A stretch of DNA of 64,000 nt from Opisthorchis felineus (GCA_004794785.1 SJOL01008988.1:443237-507236), one strand, 5' to 3'; shown: positions 1 through 31,603, numbered from the stretch's first letter. Made by a program: numbers and translations. Notes: generated by a model from the letters alone, not told the origin.

Positions 1-140
1 AATCATCCTTCCAATCACGGAAACCAAATTACGTGGTCATGTGCTAACTGGCCCCCCGGGTGACGACTTCTCACTTCATCCGTGAAGTTATCCTTCTTCT
101 CAGCTACTTATTGGTTGACTGTTGTATGAGGAGATTTGAG
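1..140. repeat. Repeat Y, copy 1 (truncated by window edge)
   Basis: This stretch resembles 53258-53435, sharing words such as CAATCACGGAAACCA/CAATCACAGAAACCA, CGTGGTCA and GAGATTTG in the same order. It runs directly into a SINE-B copy. At 53 kb the order is SINE-B then Y, so the two modules may form a tandem unit. No coding capacity is visible. Confidence 0.65.
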
Positions 141-159
141 AACTTTACTGGAGAGTTCA

Positions 160-367
160 TTGTATAAGTGAAGACAGTCTATTCTGAAAACCAATAGGCA
201 CCATATATTTGTTTGATCCTTATTGGTAATCATCACCAGCGCACCTCTCACGCAGCTCCATGGAGTTTCGAAAGCGCGATCTCCCGGCTAGTAGTATGAA
301 CACTTAACTGCTCGGCCAGGAGCGGCTGACCAGCATTGTGATTAACTCGCACTTGGATCGAACATAG
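160..367 (-). mobile_element. SINE-B copy 1 (tRNA-derived)
   Basis: Read on the minus strand, this copy has a tRNA-like head near 367 with a degenerate pol III box A, then a box-B-like GTTTCGAAAC region near 265, and a tail near 160. The same plus-strand words (CCCGGCTAGTAGT, ATCATCA.CAG, GTGATTA) recur at 12.4, 30.7, 33.2 and 53.0 kb. Confidence 0.7.
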
Positions 368-689
368 CACCACTCGTCGTTCACTTTGATTTTAGTGTAG
401 TTACTGGACAAGGGATACCATCTATGCAGCTTTTGGGTAGCGGCCAACCGATGCGTTGAGAAAAACGCGCGTAAACTGATTCATTTCGTAGCTGTAGTCT
501 ACTTATATACGCTTTAGTAGTATGTTCATTCAGAAGTTTTTAAACGCAATCAGTGGACCTTTGACCGGAAACCACTGTCTAGATACGTCGAATGTGTATA
601 CATGGTGATAACAGTTATTGTTGTGCTCTTGTAGTGTAGTTTTTCTCGTCTCTTTGAACCAGTTTTTCCTTCCAACCATTCTACTTTAG

Positions 690-923
690 TTGAAAGAGCT
701 TCAACAACTCAAGGAACGTTTGACTTTGTCCAGCGAAAAATTCTCATCGATACTGGATTCCTCTGAACCCGGAACTCAGCCTATGGTACCACGTGACCGA
801 CTGCCTAAAAACAAGCCTATTCCATTCCCCGACCCAACTCCGTTGTGTCAAGCAGTGGAAAATCTGGAGCGGTTATTTGCTGCTCACAAACGTATCGCTG
901 CCGGTTTGGAACGTATAGTTCAG
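690..923 (+). CDS. Internal exon of an unrecognised gene
   Basis: This is a 78-codon open stretch bounded by a plausible acceptor (TTCTACTTTAG before 690) and donor (CAG|GTATGA at 923/924), both in phase 0. The translation begins with a charged helix-like segment (LKELQQLKERL), passes through a Pro-rich linker (PKNKPIPFPDPTP) and ends in a second helical segment (AAHKRIAAGLERI). The composition looks like a real coiled-coil or adaptor protein rather than chance translation. I do not recognise the family. Earlier exons would lie before the window or in 368-689. The exon at 3987-4076 has a compatible phase and could be the next and last one. Confidence 0.5.
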
Positions 924-1196
924 GTATGACTCCCTCGGCAGTAACACGTACGTTGTGATTGTTGTTGCGTTGGCTGACCAGTTTCGATGTGTCAAAGATA
1001 TTTTGCTGTGAAGTGGTGTGTCTGGCAGCCAGAAGTATTTATGAATCCTTGAGGCCTAAGACAAATTTTTCGCTCTGATTATCGGGTATAACTTATCTGG
1101 AGTGAAGCAGCTGGCTAGGTTAATCCGGAACAAGGCGAATCTGACCGCTGATGGCATATTGGAAATAACTAGTAACAGAGAACTATTGCCCTGGGC

Positions 1197-1213
1197 CACA
1201 CACACACACACAC
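1197..1213. repeat. (CA)n microsatellite
   Basis: About eight CA units in a row, followed by an imperfect CA-rich stretch. Confidence 0.9.
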
Positions 1214-1746
1214 CATACACACGGCAGGCTCACATTCGTCTACGAATTTATTTGTTGCATCAAACCATGCCAATGGACTCCGCGCGCTACAGGTTTTGCT
1301 AAATGCGGCTGACACTGAGCCGCACGTACAGCCACCTAAACATCCTTTACCCGGTGGAATCCCAAAGGAATAACACTGGCGTGTGAACAATAATGGGTAT
1401 GTCTAGAATCGTCAGCGTGTGTAACTGATGGCCCACAGCATGTGCGGAGGTTAGCCCGGTGGTCCGCACCACTCACAAGTCGCATCCGGTGCACGGACGC
1501 ATGACTGGCTAGTTTCATTCACTGGTCAGTTTGGTCTGTATACTGGTGGTCACAGGAAGGCACTCCTAGGCTTAAGAGGCTTCAGGCTTAACGCTTCAAG
1601 TATCCAACGTTAGGGTGGATCATTTGCAGACGGAAATGTGAACAACCGAAAAGCTGCACCCAATGATGACCGATTCAGGTAGGCTGGGTGGCTGCATTGC
1701 TAATCCGCTGAACTCAGATCACACCTACATAGTCAGCCAGTCAGTC

Positions 1747-1920
1747 GTTCAGATGTAGCATCCTTTCGGTGCCCAGCAGCCGCGCCAGCTGAAGGAGGCT
1801 TGAGGGCTAATTTACTGCCAGGTTGCTCAAGCCTAGACAGAAGCAGTCGGGATGCTGAGGTCGGGTTCGAACCACGGACCTTCCGACTTTAGTTGGCGCC
1901 TTAACTACTTAGCTATCTCG
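1747..1920 (-). mobile_element. SINE-A copy, nearly full length
   Basis: On the minus strand: a degenerate box A (AGATAGCTAAGTAGTTAAG), box B (GGTTCGAACCC), then the body words TGTCTAGGCTTGAGCAACCTGGCAG and the 3' part ending CACCGAAAGGATG. The body is the tRNA-unrelated part common to all SINE-A copies in this window. Confidence 0.88.
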
Positions 1921-3986
1921 AACTGCTCTAAGTCAACCGGTGACATGCACTCCTCAGAAGTCAACTCTACGTCATACTCGTATGATGTACCATGACAAAC
2001 CGTGCCTTGGTTTGTTTTGACATATCCGGTGGTGGTCGTGGGAAGCCACTTGTAGCCGAGATCCCGCGAGACCTTTAGCAAAACTGGTTATTTTACTTCG
2101 TTCACGGAATAATCGCCGTATCCGCTGATGACCGGTCGGCTTAAGGTAACCAGCGCAAGCAAGACCACAGTCCATAAAAACCCAGTATCTTTCTATTGCC
2201 AGATCCAATGGCTGAGAGAAAACCCCTCCGTACTACACGCGGCAGCTCCCTGTCTCGAAGCTGTCGATCGCTGACATGGCAAACACCATTTTACTGGATT
2301 AGTCTTGGTGTCTTCTAAACTCATGATCAGAGTATCATGGCAACGCCATCATTGTTCGCCACAATTCCGTCTCTTGGTATTCGGGCGATTACATAGAACT
2401 TGCTTTCACAAGCACTTCCCATCTACGACCATAGCTTCCATCCCATCGCAGCCGTCCTCCTTGTAACCCCTGTGTTCTGATGGAACCGTGCTAACACACT
2501 CGCACGCACGCTCATTTTTAGCAGACAAGTGTGAACCAACCGGTACATAATGTACTCGTCATGAGTGAAAAGCTGCTCATTTTTCTGTGGATTTCACAGA
2601 AGAGGTAACCGTAATCACTGGAAGTTATGCTATTTTTTCTATAGACGAGGCACGATCAACCCACCGACAGGTCTATGCATCGAGTCCTTTGCTGGCTTGG
2701 ACAAACTGTCGTCATCTAACTCTTCTGGTTCGTTTCGAGTTGGATGACAACTATGCACCAAAGTAGTGCCACAGCTGAACGACTTTGTTTTGAAATTTCA
2801 AAACGCATTTGATGAGCCCAGACGAAAGGATGAATGAAAACACCATTCGTTGAAAAGGGAGCTAATTTATCTGCTCTTTCTTTTTTCCCATCTTTCTTTT
2901 CGCTTTCCATCTGTGGACCACTTCTGAAGTTCCCCCCACAAAAACATCATCTGCGCTAGCCGTAGCTCGGTTTTTTGCGTAAGTTTCGTTAGAGCTAACC
3001 GGTCTTGAGGCTGATTGGTTCGGTCCACCGGTCGATAACGCCGCTTCATTTTGATTGGCTCTCACTCATTCTGTTTCGTGCATGTTCGGTTAGTGTGACA
3101 GTATTGTACATTACGCGCTCATTGAAAACTGATTTGAAGACCTACAGACAGCTATACTGTGCTTTCACATCGAATGAAGCCCATCACAGGTGCCTGATTT
3201 TTCCTACTTCAACACTGCGATTCGCAATTTCCGACACAATTCTGCAGTACAAAGTGCCCGAAATTAAGACGTCAAATGGAATACGTCGATTTCGCAGCAC
3301 TCAGTAGCTGACGTATAGGATTCAGATCCCTCCAACTGTTGTATGGTGAAACGAATGAAGTGTCCGCCGACGCACTAATTTATTGGAACGAGGGACAACT
3401 CTAGGTAGCTGTGAGCGGAATGCGGACGAAAACAATATGTCTTCCGAAATGGGCAATGGGCACAGGTCGTGCTGATCTTCAACACGAGAGAAGCTGTTAA
3501 AATAGCGTCTATCTAATTTTTATGGAGGCAATCGTATTTTCAACGGAAATGCGGCTCCACAACATGGGCTTGTCACTGAAACTGATGTGAATGTTAATCA
3601 TTCGTAATTCTTTAAAGGCACAAATCTATGACTGAATGCTTGGTGTATTTGTTTTCCTCTATGTCTACGTTTGATCGTGTCCAGTAGGTTGAGGATGAAT
3701 TCATTAGTCACAGTCTAGTATTGGTACGTATATCCAGAAATCCCTCAAAGGGGGCACATTTTGGCCGTCCCACTGAGGAGTATGACAGTTCTTTCTCCAA
3801 AATAAAAAGGCAATTTAAATGGCCTATGAAGTGCTGTTAGGTTACGACGACATCCCCAACAAGCACTACTCGGTGGAGCACTTTTTCGACCGTCATGTCG
3901 TCGATCGCTATAAAGAGCTTCGGATTGTCGTACCCTACAACGCTTCTCGCTTGCATTCACCGCCACCCTTCTTTTCGCTTTTTCAG

Positions 3987-4076
3987 ACCGCTTCCACAGT
4001 GCCCAGACTCGAAGACCACCTCGAAGTTAACTTGGTGGACCAACTGTCAGAAGTTAAAAGCGAAGTTATACAATAA
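3987..4076 (+). CDS. Possible terminal exon of the unrecognised gene
   Basis: A strong pyrimidine tract and acceptor (CGCTTTTTCAG) precede 3987. From there 29 codons stay open to a TAA at 4074-4076. The peptide (PRLEDHLEVNLVDQLSEV) is acidic and helix-prone, in keeping with the helical end of the 690-923 exon, and the phase is 0 as that exon requires. No canonical AATAAA follows within 150 bases. An open frame also continues upstream of the acceptor to an ATG at 3819; if that part were coding, this would be a different gene structure. Confidence 0.35.
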   Translation, partial: TASTVPRLEDHLEVNLVDQLSEVKSEVIQ

Positions 4077-5362
4077 TATTACTGCCTAAACTCTCCGCTT
4101 CTATTCTATTTTTGTTACCTTTTCGAAAAAGATATCGCATTATTCCAATATCGTTCGCTTCTCACTGTTTGTGCTAAATTTTCTAATATTGCTGTGGAAT
4201 AATATGATGACAGTTCTTCGATGCCTTTTGCATTATGGGCTTAGTTGCGTCCAAAGGTTTCATTGTATTCCAAGCAGATCCATGTATAAAGTCCACTTTC
4301 CAGTAGGCAATGGATCAGCTGGTTGCGGATGAGCGTCACGGATGTCGATAGGTCTTACTGCTGACTCTGAGCCCTGATTTTCTCTGTCACGTAAGGTGAC
4401 AGACTCAAGCCCGACGAAACTTTCAAACTTACGTGCACTGGAATCTCCGTGTACACTCTTTCGAGCCCACTTTTCCCATCCGGGGCGCACAAAAGATTGT
4501 TGGTCTCATTTCGGAAGACCGTCATCAGCATCATCGCTTGAGTCGACTATTTTTTCGTCCTAGCCAATTTCAACCGTGTTGTGTTCGGGTACGAACAACC
4601 GAATATCGTGTTGTACTCAAAGCAACTTCTCCAAAAGATATAATCTACGAGGCCACCGAGACACAACTGTCAGCAGCCATTTTCTAATTCCAGTGGGAGA
4701 GTTGGTGGAAGGATGCTTGCAAGCAAACGACCCACAGTGTAGTGGATAGCTATCGGTTCAACAACAAAATATTGAACTTTTTGAAAGAAGTTATGAAAAG
4801 TGCCTCTTGCGTAGGGGCAGGAGGAAATGTAGAGGCTACAATGAAAGCAACACATGAAAAGGCAACACCATCAGCCGATAACGATCTGAATGCGGTTCAC
4901 ACTCTGGCGGCCAATTATCGGAGTATTTCATTGAAGGTGAACGCAGGTCGAGTTCATCCAGTCGTCAAAGTTCGTTTGTTTTAGTCAAACAACGACCGGC
5001 TCACACAGGCAACAAACCGGGAAGCTCGATCACCTGTAGTAAAACGAATTCACATAACCAATGCGGGGTTCGGAACGGCATCCAGAAAGAATGTAGACTA
5101 ATAAAAACACAGTAATTTCGCTTAATGAAGGAGATATCTCAGGAGCAGACCGAAGCCGTGATTGACTTTCGGCATCACGACATGCCTCTCGTGAATAGCT
5201 GAGGGCCTGTGAATAGCAATGCCAGGTGCTGTTATGGGAGTCACCAAAAGACTGACAGGAATACTATTGAAGTGATAATTGCGTTTCATTAGGATTCAAC
5301 ACTCAACAAATTTTTATGCATGTAATTGTGACCCTTAAACCCTTTTCCATTTTCGAGACTTT
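4077..5362. other. Gap between unrecognised gene and NME6
   Basis: No recognisable gene, RNA or mobile element. It should contain the promoter and 5' UTR of the NME6 gene, but I cannot point to a TATA box or initiator with confidence. Open frames at 4433-4687 and 4742-4984 lack support. Confidence 0.5.
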
Positions 5363-24820
<19,458 letters not shown>

Positions 24821-25848
24821 AAATTTGTTATTATTGTTGTTTTCACTGTACAGCTTCTGCGATTTGTCTGTCTCGAAATACACGAGCACACAAAGTGATT
24901 TTCGTGGGGTTTGTTAAACCGTTGTAAGGAATCCTTATGCTTGTCTTGACGAGAGTTTTCTTTCCACAGGGATCACTGAACAGATTTAATTCGTATGAGC
25001 CGGTTCAATTCGATTTATCCATTTTCAGGGGACATTGGCCGTGAACCGGCGGACATCGTATAGTACATCCCGTTCCCATGCTACAATTAAGGCTGTAACG
25101 ATAGTGGCCTAACGGAATGACCTGAATTCGATTGAATTAGTCTCAGTTAGAATTTGGTCTTTGGGCCGTTCACCAATTTCGTGTGATTGACAAGTTGTCA
25201 CTCTTAGTCAACTTGGTAAACCCGTTCACTTATTTGAAGCAGCCAAGATGCTGGCTGAACCCTTTCAATCTGGTTTGACATTTGTGCTTGCCGATACGAA
25301 AAACATCAAACGTGACCTGTATTTTTCAGCTTCAGAAGGACTCGGCAAACGGTCTGTAGAAGCATTGTTCGGGGTTATAAAAATACTGAGTGCTTTAGCA
25401 ACAGAACCCACGTCCAACTCCCATGTGTGCTTTAAAATGTTCAACTCCGCGAAAATGGTGGGGAGGGGGTCGTGAATATCCAGGTGTACACAGCGAATTT
25501 CGCAGAAAGTTCCCGACAGAGGCTTGACAATCGTCAACATGCTACTTATATGAGAGACTGAAAGTTTTAACACAGTAAGTTGGCGAATGCGTTGAAAACA
25601 TGTTTTTTGAATATCTATTTTGAAATTTCGTTGTGGCAAGCCATGCGAAACTGACAGTGATAGGTGTACTTCGTTATTAGTTTGTGGAAGATATATCCTG
25701 CTGACCATTGGTCGGAAATGTTAAGAGATCCATATTTTAGTATTGCACCATTCGGAAATCGAGAAGTGACTCGCAGTCAGAGAGGTCAGTTAACAGCTGT
25801 GGCATCAGCTTGGAAACTAACCACACGAATGTGATCAAAAGGGAGCTG

Positions 25849-25971
25849 AAGATAGCTCAGTGGTTAAGGACCGGAAGCTTCGGGGAAACCTGGCAGCATC
25901 TCAACCCTCGTGCTTCCTTCGGGTGGAATGGAAGCTATGCACCAAAAGAGTGTTGTAGCCGAACGACTATT
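25849..25971 (+). mobile_element. SINE-A with internal deletion
   Basis: GAAGATAGCTCAGTGGTTAAGG (intact box A) runs via ACCGGAAG straight into AACCTGGCAGCATCTC. Box B and the first half of the body are gone. The end is present (GTTGTAGCCGAACGA). Confidence 0.88.
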
Positions 25972-26328
25972 TATAAAAAAAGACCAGGCAAACAAGACCA
26001 TCAAGCCCACATATTACATATAGTTATTCGTTTTACGACGTGGTATGCGGGTAAATTCATCCTGCCACTTTGCAATCGAAGTGTGAAAACTCGGATGTTT
26101 CCCCTAGAATACCAACATATTCTATTTACGGGAACAGCGGTGCTGCACTGCCATGGGCAAGAGTGGCACTGAAATCTGCACAGTTCGACCGCCCAACGGT
26201 TGGTAAGTGAATACGATCGACCTGCGATTAAAACCGACAACTAGCCATATTCGGCTCCAACTGCACTTGCTATGCACAGCGGTGTCAGGAGCGAACATTT
26301 ATGCCATACTTTCTGTCCTGTCATGCTC

Positions 26329-26344
26329 GGCTGGCTGGCTGGCT
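26329..26344. repeat. (GGCT)4 tandem repeat
   Basis: Four GGCT units in a row. Confidence 0.9.
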
Positions 26345-26710
26345 GTAGTAAAGCGAGTCGTTGGTTGTGCGCGACAGCCAACTACTCGGATATCAGGATT
26401 TTGACTTGAAGGCTCGAAGTGGGTACCTTAACTTAATCCACTCCCTCGACCTCATCAATCGAAAACTGTTATTTGCCCGCGTAGTTCTTAGTTCACCGAT
26501 GTCCCTCCCCAATTCTTTTCCACCCCACAAGCAAGCGTTACCTTTGATTGTCAGTTGTCTGCCAGGGATGCCCTATTCAGCCCGCTGCCCATTAAAATCA
26601 ATCAAACTAAAATGAATACTCTCATGTGATCCTTTTTAAACGGGAAATTTCATCATCAAAAGTACTGCGCATCAAATGTGCAAGCAGTCAGCGTTTGCTC
26701 AGATGATATA

Positions 26711-28880
26711 CTATCCTAAAGTTGACGGATGTTGCATCTCTGAAATAGGCATACAAGACTCAAGTTTGATCGTATACCTCAATCCATCCAGAGCGATCTC
26801 ATTTGCCGAAATACACTCATTCAGCAACCTTATGAATAACGTGTTGCGTCAGTTCTCTTACATTTTACCCTCCGTTTGTTTGATGATCCTAAAGCGACCA
26901 CTCGTTCTGTGTATGGTATGGGAGTTGTACTCAACCTTTGCGGGGAGCGTGCGTTGCTGGATTCCGGTGAACGTCATTGCCCTCTTCACTTATCCGGCTC
27001 AATTAAGCTCAGTGCCATCCAACATAAAGGGTAGTGCGTGTTTGTAGTATCACCTCATGCTCCAACGAACGGTAGTTCTGAAGCTATCGAAGAAATTTTT
27101 CATTGAGATTTGCTTCGGCTGAGTCGTCAAGCGAAAATCAGTAATTATTTTCATCCTTGTGAGTGAAATGAACGTCAAAGTCCGCCCTCACCTGGGCCCT
27201 TTTAAATCACAGTTGGGCAGTCTCGTTGTGGTCGCTGCCCGCCGAATGGACGACAGAGAGCTACTATTCCAGTAGTGTGCTGACCATCAACTAATCCTGA
27301 TCAACAGGAATTTCCAACGCACACACTCGCATCACTAACCACGGTGGCCACCAAGTGTAGATCAGTCGTGAACTTGATTGGATCGTCTTTCCATTAGCTA
27401 CTGATCTAGCGCTAAAATTCAGGACTGCCGTTTTTTTCTGAGGTTTGCAGTTTGATTTCGATAGCGCTTTCGCCCAGGCACCCCTGACAGTTCGCTTTCC
27501 TTGAAGTCCTCGCAAGTCGACAAGGCGTGTGCCAGTTTTTAATCTGAGGAGAACTATCACATCCCAGCAGTATCGATTTGAGCTAGCTCAGATACTCTAT
27601 GGATTGAGCCAACACCATACTGATATTGAACTCGCTGATTAGACATGGTAAAACGGAAAAGGAACTACGCTCTGCGTCCGACTTCCACGCTACAGCCGAA
27701 TAACCACTAGATATAATCGAGATCACTGATCCGCGCTAGAAAATCCGCGCGAGCAGGCAGCGACTACGACATACCATGCAGGTGCATTAAACTCAATACA
27801 TCAAAGGGTCAAAGGAAAGACCAAGAACTGTGATGGACAGTGAGAATTGAGGAAATGGAAAGATGGGTCCGGCACAGTTTAGGTAGACCTATGCAATATA
27901 TCCTTTTGAGACAACGTTTACAGTTGGATGACAGGTAAATCAAGTGCGAAATGTCCATTTTAAAACGCAAAACGGCGTCAAATCTTAACCATTTACATCC
28001 AGTCGTTTTCAAAGAAGATGGAGAAATTTCAGCAACCTGCTTGCTATATGGAGTGAAGGTAAACACCTGCGCAATTGGGCGGCCCAGCAATGATCCTACT
28101 CTTCAAAAGCGGTAAACGAAATCTGCTTGAAAACGATCGCGGCTTTAGTCTGGTAGTTGTGGTATCCGAGGTGCTTTCTGGTATTATCCGTTGAAGTTTG
28201 ACTGAACACTGGGAGAGGCAAATCCAGGAAAATACAAGCTGGACTCAGTCGCGCAAGGGAGTGGATAAATCACCCCGTTATTCTGACAGCTGCTGAAACA
28301 GCGACACTGCTGCCAGCGGCCAACAGTGCTGACCTTTTTCGCTTGAAAACTGTCTTCAGATCTGTTGGTCGCTGGACACTATGACAATCTCTATGGAATA
28401 ATGTAAACCCTCACTGATTCGTCACATTTAAAGCGTTGTACGCCGATTCCCATGGTGCTCGCTTGAGCCTACTACTTCCAGTGGCGTCGGACAAATCCAT
28501 GCCCTGTCCTCCTTCCTCCTCAAGTTCATCGTTGATATGATCATGGAAGACTCGTCACCAGCATCTGGCGCCTGTGAAATGGGATCCGCATTGAGCACAC
28601 AACCATCACAGATTTTTTTGAGCTTGTTTCTGTTCAAATAATTCTGCTATACGCCGCCGCCGTAGCATATCGATTAGTTTTCGGGAGAATAACTCGCTCA
28701 CTATAAATGTATTGGTAACCCGCGATGGCTTGGTCACATGTTCTCCATGCCAGTTGATCGACTTCCCTGAAGAACACTTTTTGTACAACCAGGTGAGGGT
28801 GGAAAAGAACCAAGGAATTTAAAATGGTGGCATGACATGAAGTATGGAAGCCAATAAAGTCAGCCGAGCTGGTCATTGCT
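26711..28880 (+). mobile_element. Decayed LINE: AP endonuclease, RT and C-terminal region
   Basis: Endonuclease part: KVDGCCISEIGIQDSS at about 26718, then (other frames) YGMGVVLNLCGERALLDS, GSIKLSAI and FVVSPHAPTNGSSEAIEE, the SETRIQD, GVGxALS and VxxAYAPT steps of an AP-type endonuclease. Linker and RT: LNHLHPVVFKEDGEIS near 27990, IQAGLSRARE near 28235 (QAGFRPGRG), FRSVGRWTL near 28360 (F.SVDR.) and LLKFIVDMIMEDS near 28515 (LFNFVID.I). C-terminal region: NPRWLGHMFSMPVDRLP near 28720. All major LINE blocks are in order on one strand but shattered by stops and shifts. Clade not assigned. Confidence 0.75.
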
Positions 28881-30650
28881 ATTTTCGTGGATAAGGCCCT
28901 CGATACAGGCAAATGTATCCAATTTGCTGCGCCAATGCATAACTTCGCCCATCCAATAGCTCATCAATGTAAAGCCCGCCACCACCGCAAAAGTAATATC
29001 AGCTATTACTTTCAATGCATAGATAGCCACTCATATCCCCCATGTCGTCAGTGAATGGAACTAGAATCATCTAAAATCACCGTACAACGTATGCGACATA
29101 AAGCCGACGATGAGGTGGACAGAATTGGCGGACCTGACACTGTCTATTCCAATAGTTTTTCCATAATCCGGCAGATTGCTAACTATCCGTTAGCGTAGCG
29201 TTTGAAACAGCTTCAGTGTGATGTGAAGACTCTGCGAGTTCCTAATTATGAGTATTTGTGACACTCATTTGGAATACTGAGTTCACGGCGCTCTAAACAC
29301 CTGACTGGCTCTGGTAGAGGGGGCTGGTCGGGCTGCGTTTTTTCGTGCTACTGAAACATAACATAGTAGTTAAACATTAGCCATGTTCACCAGTCTACCG
29401 TGTTGAGGCACTCCAGTTAGGCTTACTCGCTTTGGTAGAAATCCTAAACACAGGGATAGTGCAAAGCCTCACAAACAAGATGTCATCGTTTCTCGGTTAT
29501 GCCTATTCAGGTTGGCGTTCGGATAGCAGGATCCAACCTGGTCAAGGTGGCTGTTTTGCCATTATATAGTGATACCTAATTCCCAAAGCCTTTTCAAGGT
29601 AGAGTTCCCCGTCCGAGCCAGTTTTTGGGAACTAGTACCCGATGCAGCTATGATAAAGACGAATCTGTTATAGAAACTTCGACCATTTATGGAAGGGTGA
29701 GAGTCGAATGCTATCATTCACTTTTGTTCTCTTGGTCTTGGTGAGTTCAGGGAACACTGTTCCAGTTAATGAGACCATGGAGATCCAGTTTGAACCATGC
29801 GTTTTTACGTGATTTGTTCCTGTCAGTCTTTATCCCAGGTAGTGCATGTCACCGGAAGTGAAACCCAAAGTGTCCAATTCCTACTCCGTGGTGGCTCTAA
29901 AGGGACAGTAAACTACGAGCCATCATTTTTTTATCAAGACGTAAATGTGTTTCAAATTTCCCGTCGGAACCACAGTTATGCATTTAAGAACGAGTATTAG
30001 GTTCCATAACTGTCGTTAGATTCGTACATTTCCTGACCGCTGCTTCTGCATTCTGTATGTCTCAATTCACCAACAATTATCATGTTGCCAGGCAACCCAT
30101 CTAGAGATACAACGATTTTGCCTTGTCTGATTTTGGCCCTGATTCCGCTCAGCAATGATCCTCGTTCGAAAAAAGTAGCTTTGTCTAACTGGACAAATCC
30201 CAGAGATTTGACAGTTTGTTGACCTTACTCAGAGCTGCCAATAGTTTTGCGTATTAGTGGAGTTCGAGGTGCACTGATTATTTACAGACCAATGATCACA
30301 TAGTATGGAAGTGTCCGCGATTTTCATCCAAACCACAGGAAATTTTGAATTGTGAGTGCAGACGGATGAGCTATGCAGGTTATCAGGTCAAATCAGTCTG
30401 AATGAACACCGCCATCCTTGTTTGCTGAATTTGTAATCCGGTTCGGTCCTCATGCATCACTGTTAAAACATAAGGCGATAACCAGTTGCTGGATTTACCG
30501 TATGGTTCTAAACATCTACTTCAGCGGCAACGCATGCAAAGACTCAAGCACGTTTTCCCAAAACTATAGAGTGAACTGAGGATGCACATGAAGGATGACT
30601 GGCTTTGTTTAGTCTCCGAGAGTCTATTGGGATTCGGGAATTTTAATAAA

Positions 30651-30862
30651 GATTTCGTCCTGTTAGTGAAACCAGTCTATGCTGAAAGGTTTAGAAGTAC
30701 TGTACAGCTGTTACATTGTTACTGAGAATCATCAGCAATACGTATCTCACGAAACAGCAGAGGGAGTTTCGAACCCGCGACCACCCGGCTAGTAGTTTGA
30801 ACACTCAACCGTTTGGCTAAGAGCGACTGATCAGCGGCGTGATAAAACCGCACTTAGACAGG
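30651..30862 (-). mobile_element. SINE-B copy 3
   Basis: Minus strand: box A-like TTAGCCAAACGGTTGAG, box B GGTTCGAAACTCC, then ATTGCTGATGATTCTC, ACAGCTGTACAG and the tail ending near 30651. This is the copy that most clearly shows the tRNA-like head of the family. Confidence 0.88.
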
Positions 30863-30874
30863 CAACTGGAAGAT

Positions 30875-30937
30875 GAACAGCTGTACAGTGCTTCTCGGCA
30901 TTTCAGCATATATTGGCTTCAATTACAGGACGAAACC
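30875..30937 (+). repeat. Inverted second copy of the SINE-B tail
   Basis: AACAGCTGTACAGTGCTTCT through TACAGGACGAAA is the reverse complement of 30653-30711, so the SINE-B copy here is flanked by 60-base inverted ends. Confidence 0.85.
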
Positions 30938-31603
30938 AGAGAGTTTAGCTTGAAAATGCCTGGTGCGTCGGATAGTGATCCAAAGTGCAGGGTACTGAAA
31001 GGGTGATACTTAAAAATGATGCCTTGTTTTTCAAACGATGGGGTAATATTATTGATTAGTGCTCCGAATGACCTATTTTCCCGACCGAACCTCAGCGAGG
31101 AGAATCGGAAGACGATGGACGCGTACAATGGACAAGGGTTTATGCAACAACTTCGACTGTTCTTGATCGACTCATGCAACGAAATGCGTCAAACTCATTA
31201 CGGGAGTAGATGTTTTAAGGTAAGATAGCGAGATAACAAACGAAAAATAAAAAGTCATTTGAAAAAGGGTGCTAGGACGACAAACGAATACGCCGATGGA
31301 GATTGAATTTTCGTGATCACGTAGCACGTGGGTGGGAAGTAAAGGCGATAGGAAGGCATGCTGGCGAGGAGGTGTCTGGAGTGTGGGTTGATGCACTGAT
31401 GACGAACGGTACGGCATTTACTGGCTTCAAGCGGGCGCCACCCCGGGATCACGTGAACTGGGGGCTACCGGATAGTGCGAGGGCACAATTGGACAATGCA
31501 GAAAACAAGCGTGGACTAGCGAGGAGAATTTTCATAAAATCAGGAAGGAGCCTAAATTGCGAACGAATGGCGAGTGAATGAAGCATGGCCCACTAGAGAG
31601 CCT

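Larger units (their letters stand above)
924..3986 (+). other. Probable intron of the unrecognised gene
   Basis: Apart from a (CA)n run at 1197-1213 and a minus-strand SINE-A at 1747-1920, I see no supported gene or RNA. Several 60-100-codon open frames occur here, but none has splice signals plus recognisable sequence. Confidence 0.4.
24821..31603. other. Region between convergent NME6 and tropomodulin genes
   Basis: Contains a damaged SINE-A, a decayed LINE of about 2.2 kb and a SINE-B with an inverted tail. Overlapping open frames on both strands at 25248-25708 and an open frame at 29797-30000 are not recognised. Nothing is seen in 28900-30640 otherwise. Confidence 0.7.

Noticed and set aside
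1747..1920. Possible tRNA genes at the many GGTTCGAACCC box B sites
   Set aside because: Each is followed by the same non-tRNA body and lacks a matching acceptor stem, so they are SINE heads and not functional tRNA genes.
3819..3986. Open frame MAYEVLLGYDDIPNKHYSVE... upstream of the 3987 acceptor
   Set aside because: It begins right after a stop, and a pyrimidine tract with acceptor interrupts it. It could be coding, but nothing supports it over an intron.
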